From an uncultured Flavobacteriaceae bacterium (GTDB lineage: Bacteria; Bacteroidota; Bacteroidia; Flavobacteriales; Flavobacteriaceae), in the NCBI GenBank assembly GCA_947488345.1, contig CANKZQ010000001.1, positions 186,001 through 250,000 of the forward strand: 64,000 bases of DNA. Direction: 5' to 3'. Position 1 is the first letter of the stretch. Each line of letters begins with the position of its first letter. Below, piece after piece: positions 18,382 to 26,606 of the stretch. The position numbers and the translations under genes were made by a program. Under the pieces are notes generated by a model. That model had not been told where the DNA came from and searched no databases. It worked only from the letters and a program-made list of their open reading frames with translations.

Positions 18382-19306
18382 TGACTACTTTTAGTTTATG
18401 ATCTTCAAAAACTCCTAATAGATCTTTAATCGAAGCAAACGGTTGGATATTCTTGGGCATTTTCATCGTCATACTCTCTGCCGCTCTTCTACCCAAAAAC
18501 CAGTATTTATTGTCTGTCTTTTTAATGAGTAATTCATACACCTCATCGATATATTCCGGCAGTGCTTCCTCAGTGGGTTCGACTGTAAAATAAGAAATGA
18601 AGTGAATATTTGTGTAAAACTCTTTTAGATCAATAATATATTCTTTCGAAATATTTTGCCCTAGATAAATAGAATGATAACCTCGCAGTGTCAATTCATA
18701 ATGTAGATATAACAAACCTAGTTCATGAATCTCATTTTGAGGTAAATACAGCACAAATACTTTATCCGTTTTACTGTGATTTATAGATTGATTACGCTCA
18801 ATATTGGATTGTAATTTTTGCGTAATCAAATTAGAGATAAAATGTTCATGCACTGGTTTAATCGACTTCGTTTGCCACAAGCTGCCGATATGATCTAATA
18901 ACGGAATAAATACTTCTAAAAATATTTCTCTAAAGGTTTTATACCCTAGTAGTTTTGTATACGCCTCATTAAATAAAGAAGTGTCAAAATTAAGCATCGC
19001 TATTTTAAACGAATTCAACGCTCCTTCTTCAATGGCCTGGGTACTAACCAGTTCTTTTGCCTTTAAAAATAAGGTATCCTCAGAAAATTGAGCAATTTTA
19101 GAAATCTTGTATCCATTATTGTATAGCAGATTTATATTGAGCAACTTCAAGAAATTATCAGCATCATAATACCGTATATTGGTATCTGTTCTATTTGGTT
19201 CTAACAACTGATATCGTTTTTCCCAAATTCTTATCGTATGTGATTTTATCCCGGTAAAGTTTTCTAAATCCTTTATAGAAAATTTTGTTTTTATTGCGTT
19301 TAACAT
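18374..19306 (-). CDS. MerR-family regulator with cobalamin-binding domain, CarH-like photoreceptor
   Basis: A 310-residue protein: MerR winged helix (about 8-75; TGIKSHTIRIWEKRYQLL), a four-helix cobalamin-cap region (about 90-170) and a B12-binding Rossmann domain (about 180-300). Residues used by CarH to hold adenosylcobalamin are present: W144-x9-E154-H155 and E192-x-H194-x-x-G197 (lower-ligand His194). The second half of the B12 motif is weaker (SYFT for SxL, GRRAA for a GG turn). CarH is a dark repressor released by light, so this gene probably represses crtIBZY-phrB in the dark. It heads the operon. Light sensing is inferred from residues, not shown. Confidence 0.85.
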   Translation of the reverse strand: MLNAIKTKFSIKDLENFTGIKSHTIRIWEKRYQLLEPNRTDTNIRYYDADNFLKLLNINLLYNNGYKISKIAQFSEDTLFLKAKELVSTQAIEEGALNSFKIAMLNFDTSLFNEAYTKLLGYKTFREIFLEVFIPLLDHIGSLWQTKSIKPVHEHFISNLITQKLQSNIERNQSINHSKTDKVFVLYLPQNEIHELGLLYLHYELTLRGYHSIYLGQNISKEYIIDLKEFYTNIHFISYFTVEPTEEALPEYIDEVYELLIKKTDNKYWFLGRRAAESMTMKMPKNIQPFASIKDLLGVFEDHKLKVVNA

Positions 19307-19317
19307 CTGCAGGGTAT

Positions 19318-19345
19318 GTTTAATTATAAAGCTTTAAAGTTAAAC
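19318..19345. promoter_or_regulatory. 28-bp near-perfect palindrome, candidate operator of the CarH-like regulator
   Basis: The half-sites GTTTAATTATAAAG and CTTTAAAGTTAAAC match in 12 of 14 positions when folded around 19331/19332. The palindrome lies between the candidate -7 box (19345-19352, overlapping by one base) and the regulator's start codon (19304-19306), so binding here would block transcription of the operon. Autoregulation by MerR-type repressors is well known; the specific assignment is inferred from position. Confidence 0.5.
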
Positions 19346-19352
19346 AAAAGTA
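19345..19352 (-). promoter_or_regulatory. Candidate -7 box for the carotenoid/photolyase operon
   Basis: The minus strand reads TACTTTTG (TAnnTTTG). Nineteen bases upstream is GTG where TTG would be ideal, so the -33 element is imperfect. Transcription would start near 19340, inside the palindrome. Confidence 0.55.
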
Positions 19353-19394
19353 CAATAAATTTTAATACATTCACGCTATCATTCTATTTTTAAC

Positions 19395-19889
19395 ATGATC
19401 TTAGCATCGAAACGATTAAACATACAGCACTATACAGATGAAGATTTAGATGACTTTAATGCCATTTTGATGAGTGATACTATCATGAAAAGTATCCGTG
19501 GAAAGGGTTACAGCGCCAAGGTTTCAAAAGAGAAATTTGAAGCAGCCCTTCTTGTGAATGCTGAATATTCTGATTTAGGCTTTTTTAATGTTACGAATAA
19601 AGAAACCAATGAATTGGTAGGTTTTGCCAAATTAGTATTGATGAAAGATGGTAATTTGGAAATTGGGTACGCCATACTTGAAAAACTATGGGGCTACGGA
19701 TTCGCCTCAGAAATTACTGTTACCTTGGTAGCACATGCTTTACAAAAGCATCCGACCAAAGAAATCATTGGCATCGTAAATATACAGAATGATACATCTG
19801 CGCATGTTTTAAAAAAACAAGGATTCAAAATACAATCTATTGATTTTTTAGACAATTTAGAAGTAGCATATTACCATTTTTCTAAATAA
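19395..19889 (+). CDS. GNAT acetyltransferase (RimJ/RimL type)
   Basis: A 164-residue GNAT enzyme. It begins MILASKRLNIQHYTDED as in ribosomal-protein-type N-acetyltransferases, contains the acetyl-CoA pyrophosphate-binding motif LWGYGFASE (about residue 98-106) and the later NDTSAHVLKKQGF helix. Substrate is unknown; protein N-termini, aminoglycosides or small amines are all possible in this subfamily. It is divergent from the CarH-like regulator across 88 bases that contain the palindrome, so it could share that control. Confidence 0.82.
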   Translation: MILASKRLNIQHYTDEDLDDFNAILMSDTIMKSIRGKGYSAKVSKEKFEAALLVNAEYSDLGFFNVTNKETNELVGFAKLVLMKDGNLEIGYAILEKLWGYGFASEITVTLVAHALQKHPTKEIIGIVNIQNDTSAHVLKKQGFKIQSIDFLDNLEVAYYHFSK

Positions 19890-19902
19890 CTTTGTTTTCT
19901 TG

Positions 19903-19926
19903 TAACAAAAAAAGCAAATTTCTTAC
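19903..19926 (+). promoter_or_regulatory. Candidate ECF-sigma autoregulatory promoter
   Basis: GTAAC at 19903-19907 and TCTTA at 19922-19926, with a 14-base spacer, precede the sigma-factor gene by 25-48 bases. A GTAAC-type -35 is common for ECF sigma factors, which often drive their own gene. The match is short and unverified. Confidence 0.35.
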
Positions 19927-19950
19927 TTATATATTGAAATCAACCAAAAC

Positions 19951-20445
19951 GTGACCAAAGAACTTGAACATAATTTTGTAACAGACCTTGAGAAGCATCA
20001 AAACATTGTACACAAAGTTTGTAGATTGTATACGAATAGTCAAGATGCGCACAATGATTTGTTTCAAGAAATATCCATTCAACTGTGGAGAGCATATCCT
20101 AAATTTCGTGGAGATGCAAAATTCAGTACTTGGATGTATCGTGTTGCGATAAACACGGCGATTACGTTATTTAGAAAATCAAAAAGACGAGTGAAAACTC
20201 AAGATTTTGATACCGTTTTGTTTAAAATTCAATCTACTGAATATGATGATACAGAAGAAGAGCAATTAAAATTACTTTACAAAGCAATTAAAAAGCTTTC
20301 TGACATAGATAAAGCCTTAGTTTTCTTGTACTTAGAAGACAAGAACTATACTGAGATTTCAGAAACCATGGGTATTACAGAAGTGAATGCGCGTGTGAAA
20401 ATGAATCGGGTAAAAGGGAAATTAAAGAAAATATTAAATCCGTAA
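19951..20445 (+). CDS. ECF-family RNA polymerase sigma factor
   Basis: A 164-residue sigma-70 family protein of ECF type. Region 2 is residues about 15-85 (DLFQEISIQLWRAYPKFRG, FSTWMYRVAINTA) and region 4 is about 108-160 (LSDIDKALVFLYLEDKNYTEISETMGI, VNARVKMNRVKGKLK). The start codon is GTG at 19951; no in-frame ATG occurs before region 2 ends. The next gene begins 2 bases after the stop and encodes a membrane protein that is the likely anti-sigma factor. The signal sensed is unknown. Confidence 0.9.
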   Translation: MTKELEHNFVTDLEKHQNIVHKVCRLYTNSQDAHNDLFQEISIQLWRAYPKFRGDAKFSTWMYRVAINTAITLFRKSKRRVKTQDFDTVLFKIQSTEYDDTEEEQLKLLYKAIKKLSDIDKALVFLYLEDKNYTEISETMGITEVNARVKMNRVKGKLKKILNP

Positions 20446-20447
20446 TT

Positions 20448-21086
20448 ATGGATCAATTAGATTTACTAAAAAAAGATTGGAAGAAACAAGACAGTTCTCT
20501 TCCAAAATTATCATTTGATGAGCTTGCCACTCTTATTCATAAAAAATCATCTTCGGTCGTAAAATGGATTTTCATAATCAGCGTCTTAGAATTTGTATTA
20601 CCGCATCTCATTTTATTATTCCCAGGATTTAGGGATGTTGATGAACAAATGGAGCGTTTACAACTTCAAAATTTTAATATTGTCATTTCAGTTATTTTTT
20701 ACGTTGGCGCTTTAGTCTTTGTATATTTATTCTATAAAAATTACAGGTCTATTTCGGCAAATTCGAATCCAAAAATACTAATGCAAAATATCCTTAAAAC
20801 ACGCAAAACAGTGAAGTATTATATCTGGTTTGTATTGTCAATGATTCCTATCGTTGGCGGTGTTTTTTCATACCATGCTTTCAATACTCCAGAATTTATA
20901 GAGAATCTTCCGGAAGGCGCCAATATGGCGGTGGTTTGGGCCATTACAGTTGTAGTATTACTCGCCCTTGTCGGTATATTTTGGTTGATTTATCAACTTA
21001 TATACGGAAGGTTACTTATAAAGTTAAAAGCGAACTACAATGATTTAATTAGTAATGGTAATGGTACTAATTTAGAGAATATCTAA
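20448..21086 (+). CDS. Membrane protein, probable anti-sigma factor
   Basis: A 212-residue protein. A soluble N-terminus of about 38 residues (LDLLKKDWKKQD) is followed by four membrane helices (about 40-60, 78-97, 123-143, 158-185) and a short basic tail. The N-terminal piece is small for a classical zinc anti-sigma domain and has no HxxxCxxC motif. Gene order directly behind an ECF sigma factor, with 2-base spacing, is the reason for the call. Its last 15 bases overlap the convergent Sua5-like gene. Confidence 0.6.
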   Translation: MDQLDLLKKDWKKQDSSLPKLSFDELATLIHKKSSSVVKWIFIISVLEFVLPHLILLFPGFRDVDEQMERLQLQNFNIVISVIFYVGALVFVYLFYKNYRSISANSNPKILMQNILKTRKTVKYYIWFVLSMIPIVGGVFSYHAFNTPEFIENLPEGANMAVVWAITVVVLLALVGIFWLIYQLIYGRLLIKLKANYNDLISNGNGTNLENI

Positions 21087-21692
21087 ACTGCCTTTTCCTT
21101 CTCGTACGATTTCGATTTCATCTTGTGACAAGTCAATAACCGTAGACGGAGTATTATCACCATACCCTCCATCGATTACGAGATCTACATGTTGTTGCCA
21201 TTTTTCGAAAATTAATTCGGGATCTGTAGTGTATTCTATCACATCATCTTCATCTCGAATTGAAGAGGAGACAATTGGATTTCCTAATTGCGCTACAATT
21301 TCTCTAATGATATTGTTATCTGGAACTCTAATTCCAACAGTTTTCTTATTTTTAAAAGCCTTAGGTAATTTTGTATTTCCTGGTAAAATAAAGGTATAAG
21401 CTCCAGGTAACGCCCTCTTTAAAATTTTGTAAGTCGCAGTATCAATTTGTTTTACGTAATCTGACAAATGACTAAGGTCATTACATACAAAAGAAAAATT
21501 GGCTTTCGCCAATTTCACATTTTTCAAACGCGCAATGCGCTCTAGCGCTTTTGTATTTGTAATATCACAGCCTAACCCGTATATGGTATCTGTTGGGTAA
21601 ATAATTAAACCACCCTTACGCAGCACCTTTACCGCCTTATCAATCTCTTTCGGGTTCGGGTTATCACTATAAATTTTTATAAACTGAGCCAT
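21072..21692 (-). CDS. Sua5/YciO/YrdC family protein (threonylcarbamoyl-AMP synthase-like)
   Basis: A 206-residue YrdC-fold protein. The nucleotide-binding core includes LIIYPTDTIYGLGCD and the later TVGIRVPDN, GNPIVSSSI and TPSTVIDL motifs. Sua5/TsaC make threonylcarbamoyl-AMP for the t6A tRNA modification. Length and the segment KLAKANFSFVCNDLSHLSDY resemble the YciO branch, whose role is less certain than TsaC. It is convergent with the anti-sigma-like gene and lies 42 bases downstream of the response regulator. Confidence 0.85.
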   Translation of the reverse strand: MAQFIKIYSDNPNPKEIDKAVKVLRKGGLIIYPTDTIYGLGCDITNTKALERIARLKNVKLAKANFSFVCNDLSHLSDYVKQIDTATYKILKRALPGAYTFILPGNTKLPKAFKNKKTVGIRVPDNNIIREIVAQLGNPIVSSSIRDEDDVIEYTTDPELIFEKWQQHVDLVIDGGYGDNTPSTVIDLSQDEIEIVREGKGSLDIL

Positions 21693-21734
21693 AAAACTAA
21701 CCTAAATAATATGTATCTACGTCATTTTAAGAAA

Positions 21735-22433
21735 TTAGGCATTCACAATTAACCTAAATCCTTCGCCATGAATATTAATAATTTCAACTTCAGGATCTTC
21801 CTTTAAATACTTACGTAATTTCGCGATATATACATCCATACTTCGAGAGGTAAAGTAATTATCATCTCTCCAAATCTTAGTGAGCGCCAATTCTCTCGGC
21901 ATCAAATCATTTACATGTAGGGCTAACATTTTTAGTAGTTTGTTTTCTTTAGGAGATAGCTTTTTAATCTCGTTACCATCGTACGAAAGATGTCTGAGTT
22001 TCGAATTTAAATGAAATTTCCCAATGTTAAACTCATGTTGCTCCTCTTCGGTCACAACATCTACTTCTTTCCGTTGTAATATGGCTTTGATTTTATATAG
22101 AAGTACTTCTGAATCGAAGGGTTTATTTAAATAATCATCGGCTCCTACCTCATACCCTTTCAATACATCTTCTTTCATGGTTTTGGCAGTTAAGAAAATA
22201 ATGGGTACTTCAGAATTGGTAGACCTTATGTCTTTGGCAAGAGAAAAACCATCTTTACGAGGCATCATTACATCTAGAATACAAATGTCAAAATCATCGT
22301 TTTTAAACATGATTAATCCTTCTAAACCATCCTTAGCATGAGACACGTCATAATCATTGAGCATTAAATAATCTTTAAGTACTGTTCCAAAATTAGGATC
22401 GTCTTCTACTAATAATATTTTTTTATTTGTCAT
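21735..22433 (-). CDS. OmpR-type response regulator
   Basis: A 232-residue regulator: receiver domain 1-120 with acidic pocket E10-D11-D12, phosphoacceptor D54 (CILDVMMPRKDG) and K104 (NKPFD), then an OmpR/PhoB winged helix (about 132-230; LSPKENKLLKMLA, RSMDVYIAKLRKYL). It is 11 bases downstream of the histidine kinase gene and forms a pair with it. The pair resembles the RprXY system of Bacteroides, but the regulon cannot be read from this window. Confidence 0.92.
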   Translation of the reverse strand: MTNKKILLVEDDPNFGTVLKDYLMLNDYDVSHAKDGLEGLIMFKNDDFDICILDVMMPRKDGFSLAKDIRSTNSEVPIIFLTAKTMKEDVLKGYEVGADDYLNKPFDSEVLLYKIKAILQRKEVDVVTEEEQHEFNIGKFHLNSKLRHLSYDGNEIKKLSPKENKLLKMLALHVNDLMPRELALTKIWRDDNYFTSRSMDVYIAKLRKYLKEDPEVEIINIHGEGFRLIVNA

Positions 22434-22444
22434 TATTATACATT

Positions 22445-24016
22445 TTATATTAATGGTAACTTGACTGTAAAAGTGCTTCCTTTACCTTTTTCACTTTCAA
22501 CATATACACTACCATGGTGATGTTCTACAATTTTTTTAACATATGAAAGTCCTAAACCATGTCCTTTCACATCATGAATATTTCCTTTTTGTTCTCTATA
22601 AAATTTATCAAAAACATTTTTCTGAACACTCTTGCTCATTCCAATACCTTGATCTTTTACTTTAATAATAATATTTCTTCCTGCGTTATTTGTTGAAATA
22701 TCTATTTTCGGTGATTCCTTTGTATATTTTATGGCGTTGTCTAACATGTTTACTATTACATTCGTCAAATGAAACTTGCTCGCCATCACTTCATTCTGTT
22801 TCGCATTTAAATTTACATTTATAAACCCACCTTTATCCTTTACAATCAAATCTACATGTGTCACAGCCTCTTCGATCACTTCATGTATATCAATCACCTT
22901 AGAGGTTAAGTCTAATTGATTTTTCTCCAGTTTCGATATCCTCAATACATTTTCAACTTGGCCATGCATTCGTTTATTCTCTTGGCGAATCATGGCGGTA
23001 TATCGGAGCACTTTTTCTTGATCATTGATAATCTTCGGATTCTTAATGGCATCCAACGCCAAATTAATCGTAGCTATCGGTGTCTTGAACTCATGCGTCA
23101 TATTATTTATGAAATCAGTCTTGATTTCAGAAATCTGTTTTTGTCGCAGTAACTGATACAAAGCACTTGCAAATGCAAGTATTATAATGAGTATAAACAC
23201 TGCGGCAAATATTAAAATATTCGATATAGTCGCAAGAATATATTTTTCCTTTCCTGGAAAACTCACAAACAACTGATAATCACTGCCTCCTTCATTATCC
23301 ACAAAGAGCGGAACTCCATAACTTTTTGAACGCTCTTTCCTGAACTTTTCTGATTTCAACTTTGTCGCCAACCCTTCATTATATACACCAAATTCAAAAT
23401 CCGCATCTACACCTCTCGTCCGCAATTCGTCGTACAAATTCATTTTAATTTCGTCATATGAAATACGATCGTAGATGGGTCGTCTTGGAGCAATATCCTT
23501 AAAGGCACTTTCAAATTGAGCCTTTTCTAGACTCGTCAATCGACCAACCATGCGAATTCTTTCTTCAGGACTTAATTCCTTCAAATCATCATCTCCAGCA
23601 AAAGAATTCAACTTAGAAATTTCTTTTTGTTTCTCACTGAAAAAAGTTTTGAACGCAACAGTATCGCTATCGAATAAAGACGCCGATGGTCTAAAACTAT
23701 TTTCTAAAATACTCTGCCGAAACGTAAATATTTCATTTTTAACGGTATCAATTTGTTGAAAATAGAAATCTTTTCTACCTGTTTCCAAAGAACGTTGAAC
23801 ACTATTTATGGCAGGAGCAAACTCTTTGTAATAATAATCAAACTCCTTTTCCTGAATAGTTTCTGAAACTTTAGCCAATGCAAATCTTACGTCATTAGAA
23901 AACTGTTTTTCTCTAATTTCTATAGAATTGTTAATCCAATAAATTTGCACCGCAATAATCCCGATTAAAGCAGTACCCATAAGTACAATTAAAAGTATAA
24001 ATATGCGTCTACTCAT
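22445..24016 (-). CDS. Two-component sensor histidine kinase
   Basis: A 523-residue kinase: membrane helix 1 (about 6-28), a periplasmic sensor of about 230 residues with no recognised domain, membrane helix 2 (about 262-284), HisKA with H308 (NMTHEFKTPIATINLA) and HATPase with N box (NVIVNMLDNAIKYT), G1 (VKDQGIGMS) and G2 (GHGLGLSYVKKIV). No HAMP domain is evident. The cognate regulator follows. Periplasmic signal is unknown; RprX of Bacteroides is the closest type I recognise. Confidence 0.9.
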   Translation of the reverse strand: MSRRIFILLIVLMGTALIGIIAVQIYWINNSIEIREKQFSNDVRFALAKVSETIQEKEFDYYYKEFAPAINSVQRSLETGRKDFYFQQIDTVKNEIFTFRQSILENSFRPSASLFDSDTVAFKTFFSEKQKEISKLNSFAGDDDLKELSPEERIRMVGRLTSLEKAQFESAFKDIAPRRPIYDRISYDEIKMNLYDELRTRGVDADFEFGVYNEGLATKLKSEKFRKERSKSYGVPLFVDNEGGSDYQLFVSFPGKEKYILATISNILIFAAVFILIIILAFASALYQLLRQKQISEIKTDFINNMTHEFKTPIATINLALDAIKNPKIINDQEKVLRYTAMIRQENKRMHGQVENVLRISKLEKNQLDLTSKVIDIHEVIEEAVTHVDLIVKDKGGFINVNLNAKQNEVMASKFHLTNVIVNMLDNAIKYTKESPKIDISTNNAGRNIIIKVKDQGIGMSKSVQKNVFDKFYREQKGNIHDVKGHGLGLSYVKKIVEHHHGSVYVESEKGKGSTFTVKLPLI

Positions 24017-24099
24017 TCTTTAACAAATTTAATTTTTCTAGACTCATTTGGGTATTCTTTAACTAATATTAACGTAAAGAAGTGCTTTTTAACACTTTT

Positions 24100-24714
24100 T
24101 TAAGAGATTGCAATTTTCTCCTCTTGAACTTCCGAAAATTCTATCAGTTTTTTATGGATTTTTTTTACCGTTTTTCGTGTAGTAACTAAGGTGTTATTCT
24201 CAATTACAAAATCCGATTTTTTTGCTTTTTCTTCATCGGATATTTGATTTTTGATGCGCAGCAACACTTCCGATCTTTTAGCATTATCTCTAGACATAAC
24301 ACGTTCGATTTTTTCCTCTAAGGGCGCAGTAACTGTAATGATAAAATCAAAATTATGGAAGGAGTTATTTTCGAATAAGATCGCATTCTCTTGGATTACA
24401 TAGGGCGCCTGTTGTTTGCCTACCCAACGCTTAAAGCTATTAGCTACGGAAGGATGTACGATAGCATTGATGGCTGCCAATTTAGTCTTATCATTAAAAA
24501 CAATATTTGCTAAATAAGAGCGATTCAATCTATTGTCTACAAAAGTTTGGTCTCCAAATTCTTCGATTAGTTTTCTTCTCACCACCTTTGAGGTATGCAT
24601 CAATCGTTTTGCTTCGATATCTGCAATATACACGGGTACACCGAGTTCTTTAAAAAAATTAGCAGCTGTAGATTTTCCAGCACCAATGCCTCCTGTAAGT
24701 CCGACTACAATCAT
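24100..24714 (-). CDS. coaE: Dephospho-CoA kinase
   Basis: A 204-residue kinase catalysing the last step of coenzyme A synthesis, phosphorylating the ribose 3'-OH of dephospho-CoA. The P-loop GGIGAGKST occupies residues 8-16, followed by the conserved ADIEAKRLM substrate region and the lid motif near RVMSRD. Its start overlaps the stop of the YbbR gene by 4 bases, so translation is coupled. Confidence 0.93.
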   Translation of the reverse strand: MIVVGLTGGIGAGKSTAANFFKELGVPVYIADIEAKRLMHTSKVVRRKLIEEFGDQTFVDNRLNRSYLANIVFNDKTKLAAINAIVHPSVANSFKRWVGKQQAPYVIQENAILFENNSFHNFDFIITVTAPLEEKIERVMSRDNAKRSEVLLRIKNQISDEEKAKKSDFVIENNTLVTTRKTVKKIHKKLIEFSEVQEEKIAIS

Positions 24715-25664
24715 TTCTCGAGTAAAAATTCAACCTTATTTGGCACAACCTTAACTCCCGTTACAAAACTTGGTTTCCCTACCACCTTCGGAATCAAATA
24801 ATCAATACCATCACTTTCAATAATACCATAATCACAAATAACCTCAAAATCATTCTCATCAATCCTATTAAAATCAGACAAGCCAATTTGGAATACTACG
24901 TTTACTTTGTCTGGAAACGTCTTAATTGTATATGACTTCGGAGCATTTTTTACCTTAATGGGAACTTCTATCGTACGTTCTGTAAACTTTTCTACTTTAC
25001 CCTTGATAGTAACTGTAGCGTGCGAATAGGTCAGTTTCGATGTTTTAGAATTAGATACAACTGCAATTTCCTTATGGATCGTATCGTAAACATCTGTAAT
25101 TTTCAAGTTTTTAGTTGTTAGATAGATTACGGAGTCAACGACACTTTGCGGCCCAGATATTGTAATATATTCAGGTTCGACTTCGAGAGCCCCAGATAAG
25201 TGGTATCCTGATTTATATTGAATTGTTAGGTCTGGTTCTACCTTTACTTTCTTACTAATACTCTTGCCCAATTCAAAGAATAATGTGTCAGGCTCTATTG
25301 AGATAACCTCAGATTTAGAGAAAGAGTTATTTACCGAACTGAGGACATTAGAAGAAAGTAAGTAATATTGACTGCGTTTCTTTCGCTTGCTATTTTTCAA
25401 ACTGACCTCAACTTTCTTCTTAGAGAATTTATGCTTTAACAAGGTAAAGCCAACAGCACGCAATGTTACCTTGACTGTCGATTCGGGTTCAGATTGTAAC
25501 ATTTTATTATTTGGAAGATCCGTATAGTTCAAGTTTACACTGACGGTAGACGTATAGGTTCTAGACAATTTGATCAACATCCAAAAACCAAAAGCAAGTA
25601 TCAAAAACAATAAGAAAACGTGTAATTTTCTATTGTTCTTAAATGTCTTTTGTTCTTGGTTCAT
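24711..25664 (-). CDS. YbbR-domain protein (CdaR-like)
   Basis: A 317-residue protein with one N-terminal membrane helix (about 15-33; VFLLFLILAFGFWMLIKL) and an extracytoplasmic region of two to three YbbR repeats (about 36-120, 125-215, 220-315; each ends in TVxxKG/VP-type strands). In Firmicutes, YbbR/CdaR regulates the diadenylate cyclase CdaA; no cdaA is in the window. A terminator separates it from yajC upstream, so it probably starts its own unit with coaE. Confidence 0.75.
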   Translation of the reverse strand: MNQEQKTFKNNRKLHVFLLFLILAFGFWMLIKLSRTYTSTVSVNLNYTDLPNNKMLQSEPESTVKVTLRAVGFTLLKHKFSKKKVEVSLKNSKRKKRSQYYLLSSNVLSSVNNSFSKSEVISIEPDTLFFELGKSISKKVKVEPDLTIQYKSGYHLSGALEVEPEYITISGPQSVVDSVIYLTTKNLKITDVYDTIHKEIAVVSNSKTSKLTYSHATVTIKGKVEKFTERTIEVPIKVKNAPKSYTIKTFPDKVNVVFQIGLSDFNRIDENDFEVICDYGIIESDGIDYLIPKVVGKPSFVTGVKVVPNKVEFLLEK

Positions 25665-25701
25665 CTAACGTTGTCGTATTGTTCTCAACTATTAAAGATA
25701 T

Positions 25702-25732
25702 AAAAAAAGTGGGTTTTGATACCAAAACCCAC
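25702..25732 (-). terminator. Rho-independent terminator after yajC
   Basis: A 10-bp perfect stem (GTGGGTTTTG / CAAAACCCAC) with a 4-base loop; read on the minus strand it is followed by seven U. It separates the nusB-DUF1573-yajC unit from ybbR-coaE. Confidence 0.88.
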
Positions 25733-25754
25733 CTAAATTTTCATTCTTATATTT

Positions 25755-26075
25755 TTATTTTTTTACAACTTCTTTGTTGTACTTTTTACTGAGTTCCATA
25801 GAGATCGCCGAACGTTCAAACTTGATCTTACCGGCACCCGTCTCTATTACACAGGTATTATCAGTATCATTCATATCAATGATTTTACCATGAATACCAC
25901 TGGTCGTCACAACTCTAGCCCCTTTTCTTATACTGGACTGAAAATTTCTTTCATTCTTTTGGCGCTTCATTTGTGGTCTGATCATGAATAAATAGACGAT
26001 CAATATCATCATTGGGATCATTATATAATTACCCAATCCTCCACCTGATGTTTGTAAAAATATGGTTTGTAACAT
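25755..26075 (-). CDS. yajC: Preprotein translocase subunit YajC
   Basis: A 106-residue Sec accessory protein. After a short periplasmic start with GGGLGNY comes a single membrane helix (about 17-35) and then the family signature IRPQMKRQKNERNFQSSI and KGARVVTTSGIHGKI. YajC associates with SecDF and assists protein export and insertion. Gene order after nusB and DUF1573 is usual in flavobacteria. Length is normal. Confidence 0.94.
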   Translation of the reverse strand: MLQTIFLQTSGGGLGNYIMIPMMILIVYLFMIRPQMKRQKNERNFQSSIRKGARVVTTSGIHGKIIDMNDTDNTCVIETGAGKIKFERSAISMELSKKYNKEVVKK

Positions 26076-26097
26076 AAATTAATATATCAATTCTTTA

Positions 26098-26559
26098 TTA
26101 AGAGTTTTTCTCCTTTGGTTTAATATCTGTTTTAATAATCACAGACTCTTTACCGCTTGGTGTATTTGTTGTTAAGGTAATTGTTTTTGTTACCTTATTA
26201 GACTTTCCGGCAGAATTAAATTTCACTTTAATCTCACCTTCTCCGCCTACCGCGATTGGTTCTTTCGGCCATTCTGGTACAGTACAACCACAAGTGCTCG
26301 TTGCATTGGTAATAATCAACTCTGACTTTCCTGTATTTTTAAATGTGAATGTAGTCTCAACAACATCACCTTGTATAATTTCTCCAAAGTCGTGCGAATT
26401 TCTGTCAAAGGTAAGTCCGGCAGCGCCTTCATTTATCTTGTAATCACGTTCCTTAGCAACTTCTAAGTTTGCTTTATTGATTTTACCCGCAACATTTTCT
26501 TTACACGACGTGAACGAAACACATACACATAAAATCATTAACATTAGTATTTTTTTCAT
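26098..26559 (-). CDS. DUF1573 lipoprotein
   Basis: A 153-residue lipoprotein with lipobox SFTSC and a single immunoglobulin-like DUF1573 domain (about 45-150). The domain signature is clear: FGEIIQGDVVETTFTFKN followed by ATSTCGCTVPEWPKEP with the paired cysteines. The function of these very common Bacteroidetes proteins is not established. It lies between nusB and yajC with short gaps (47 and 22 bases). Confidence 0.85.
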   Translation of the reverse strand: MKKILMLMILCVCVSFTSCKENVAGKINKANLEVAKERDYKINEGAAGLTFDRNSHDFGEIIQGDVVETTFTFKNTGKSELIITNATSTCGCTVPEWPKEPIAVGGEGEIKVKFNSAGKSNKVTKTITLTTNTPSGKESVIIKTDIKPKEKNS

Positions 26560-26606
26560 TTTCTTATATTTTAGTAATTAGTATCCTTGCTGTAAAATTA
26601 TAAATT

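Noticed and set aside
24025-24032. TAAATTTG on the minus strand before the histidine kinase gene
   Set aside because: It would put the transcription start about 4 bases before the start codon, giving an almost leaderless message; likely a chance match.
24079-24101. Hairpin AAGTG / CACTT near the end of coaE
   Set aside because: Weak 5-bp stem and no U run on the coding strand, so not called as a terminator.
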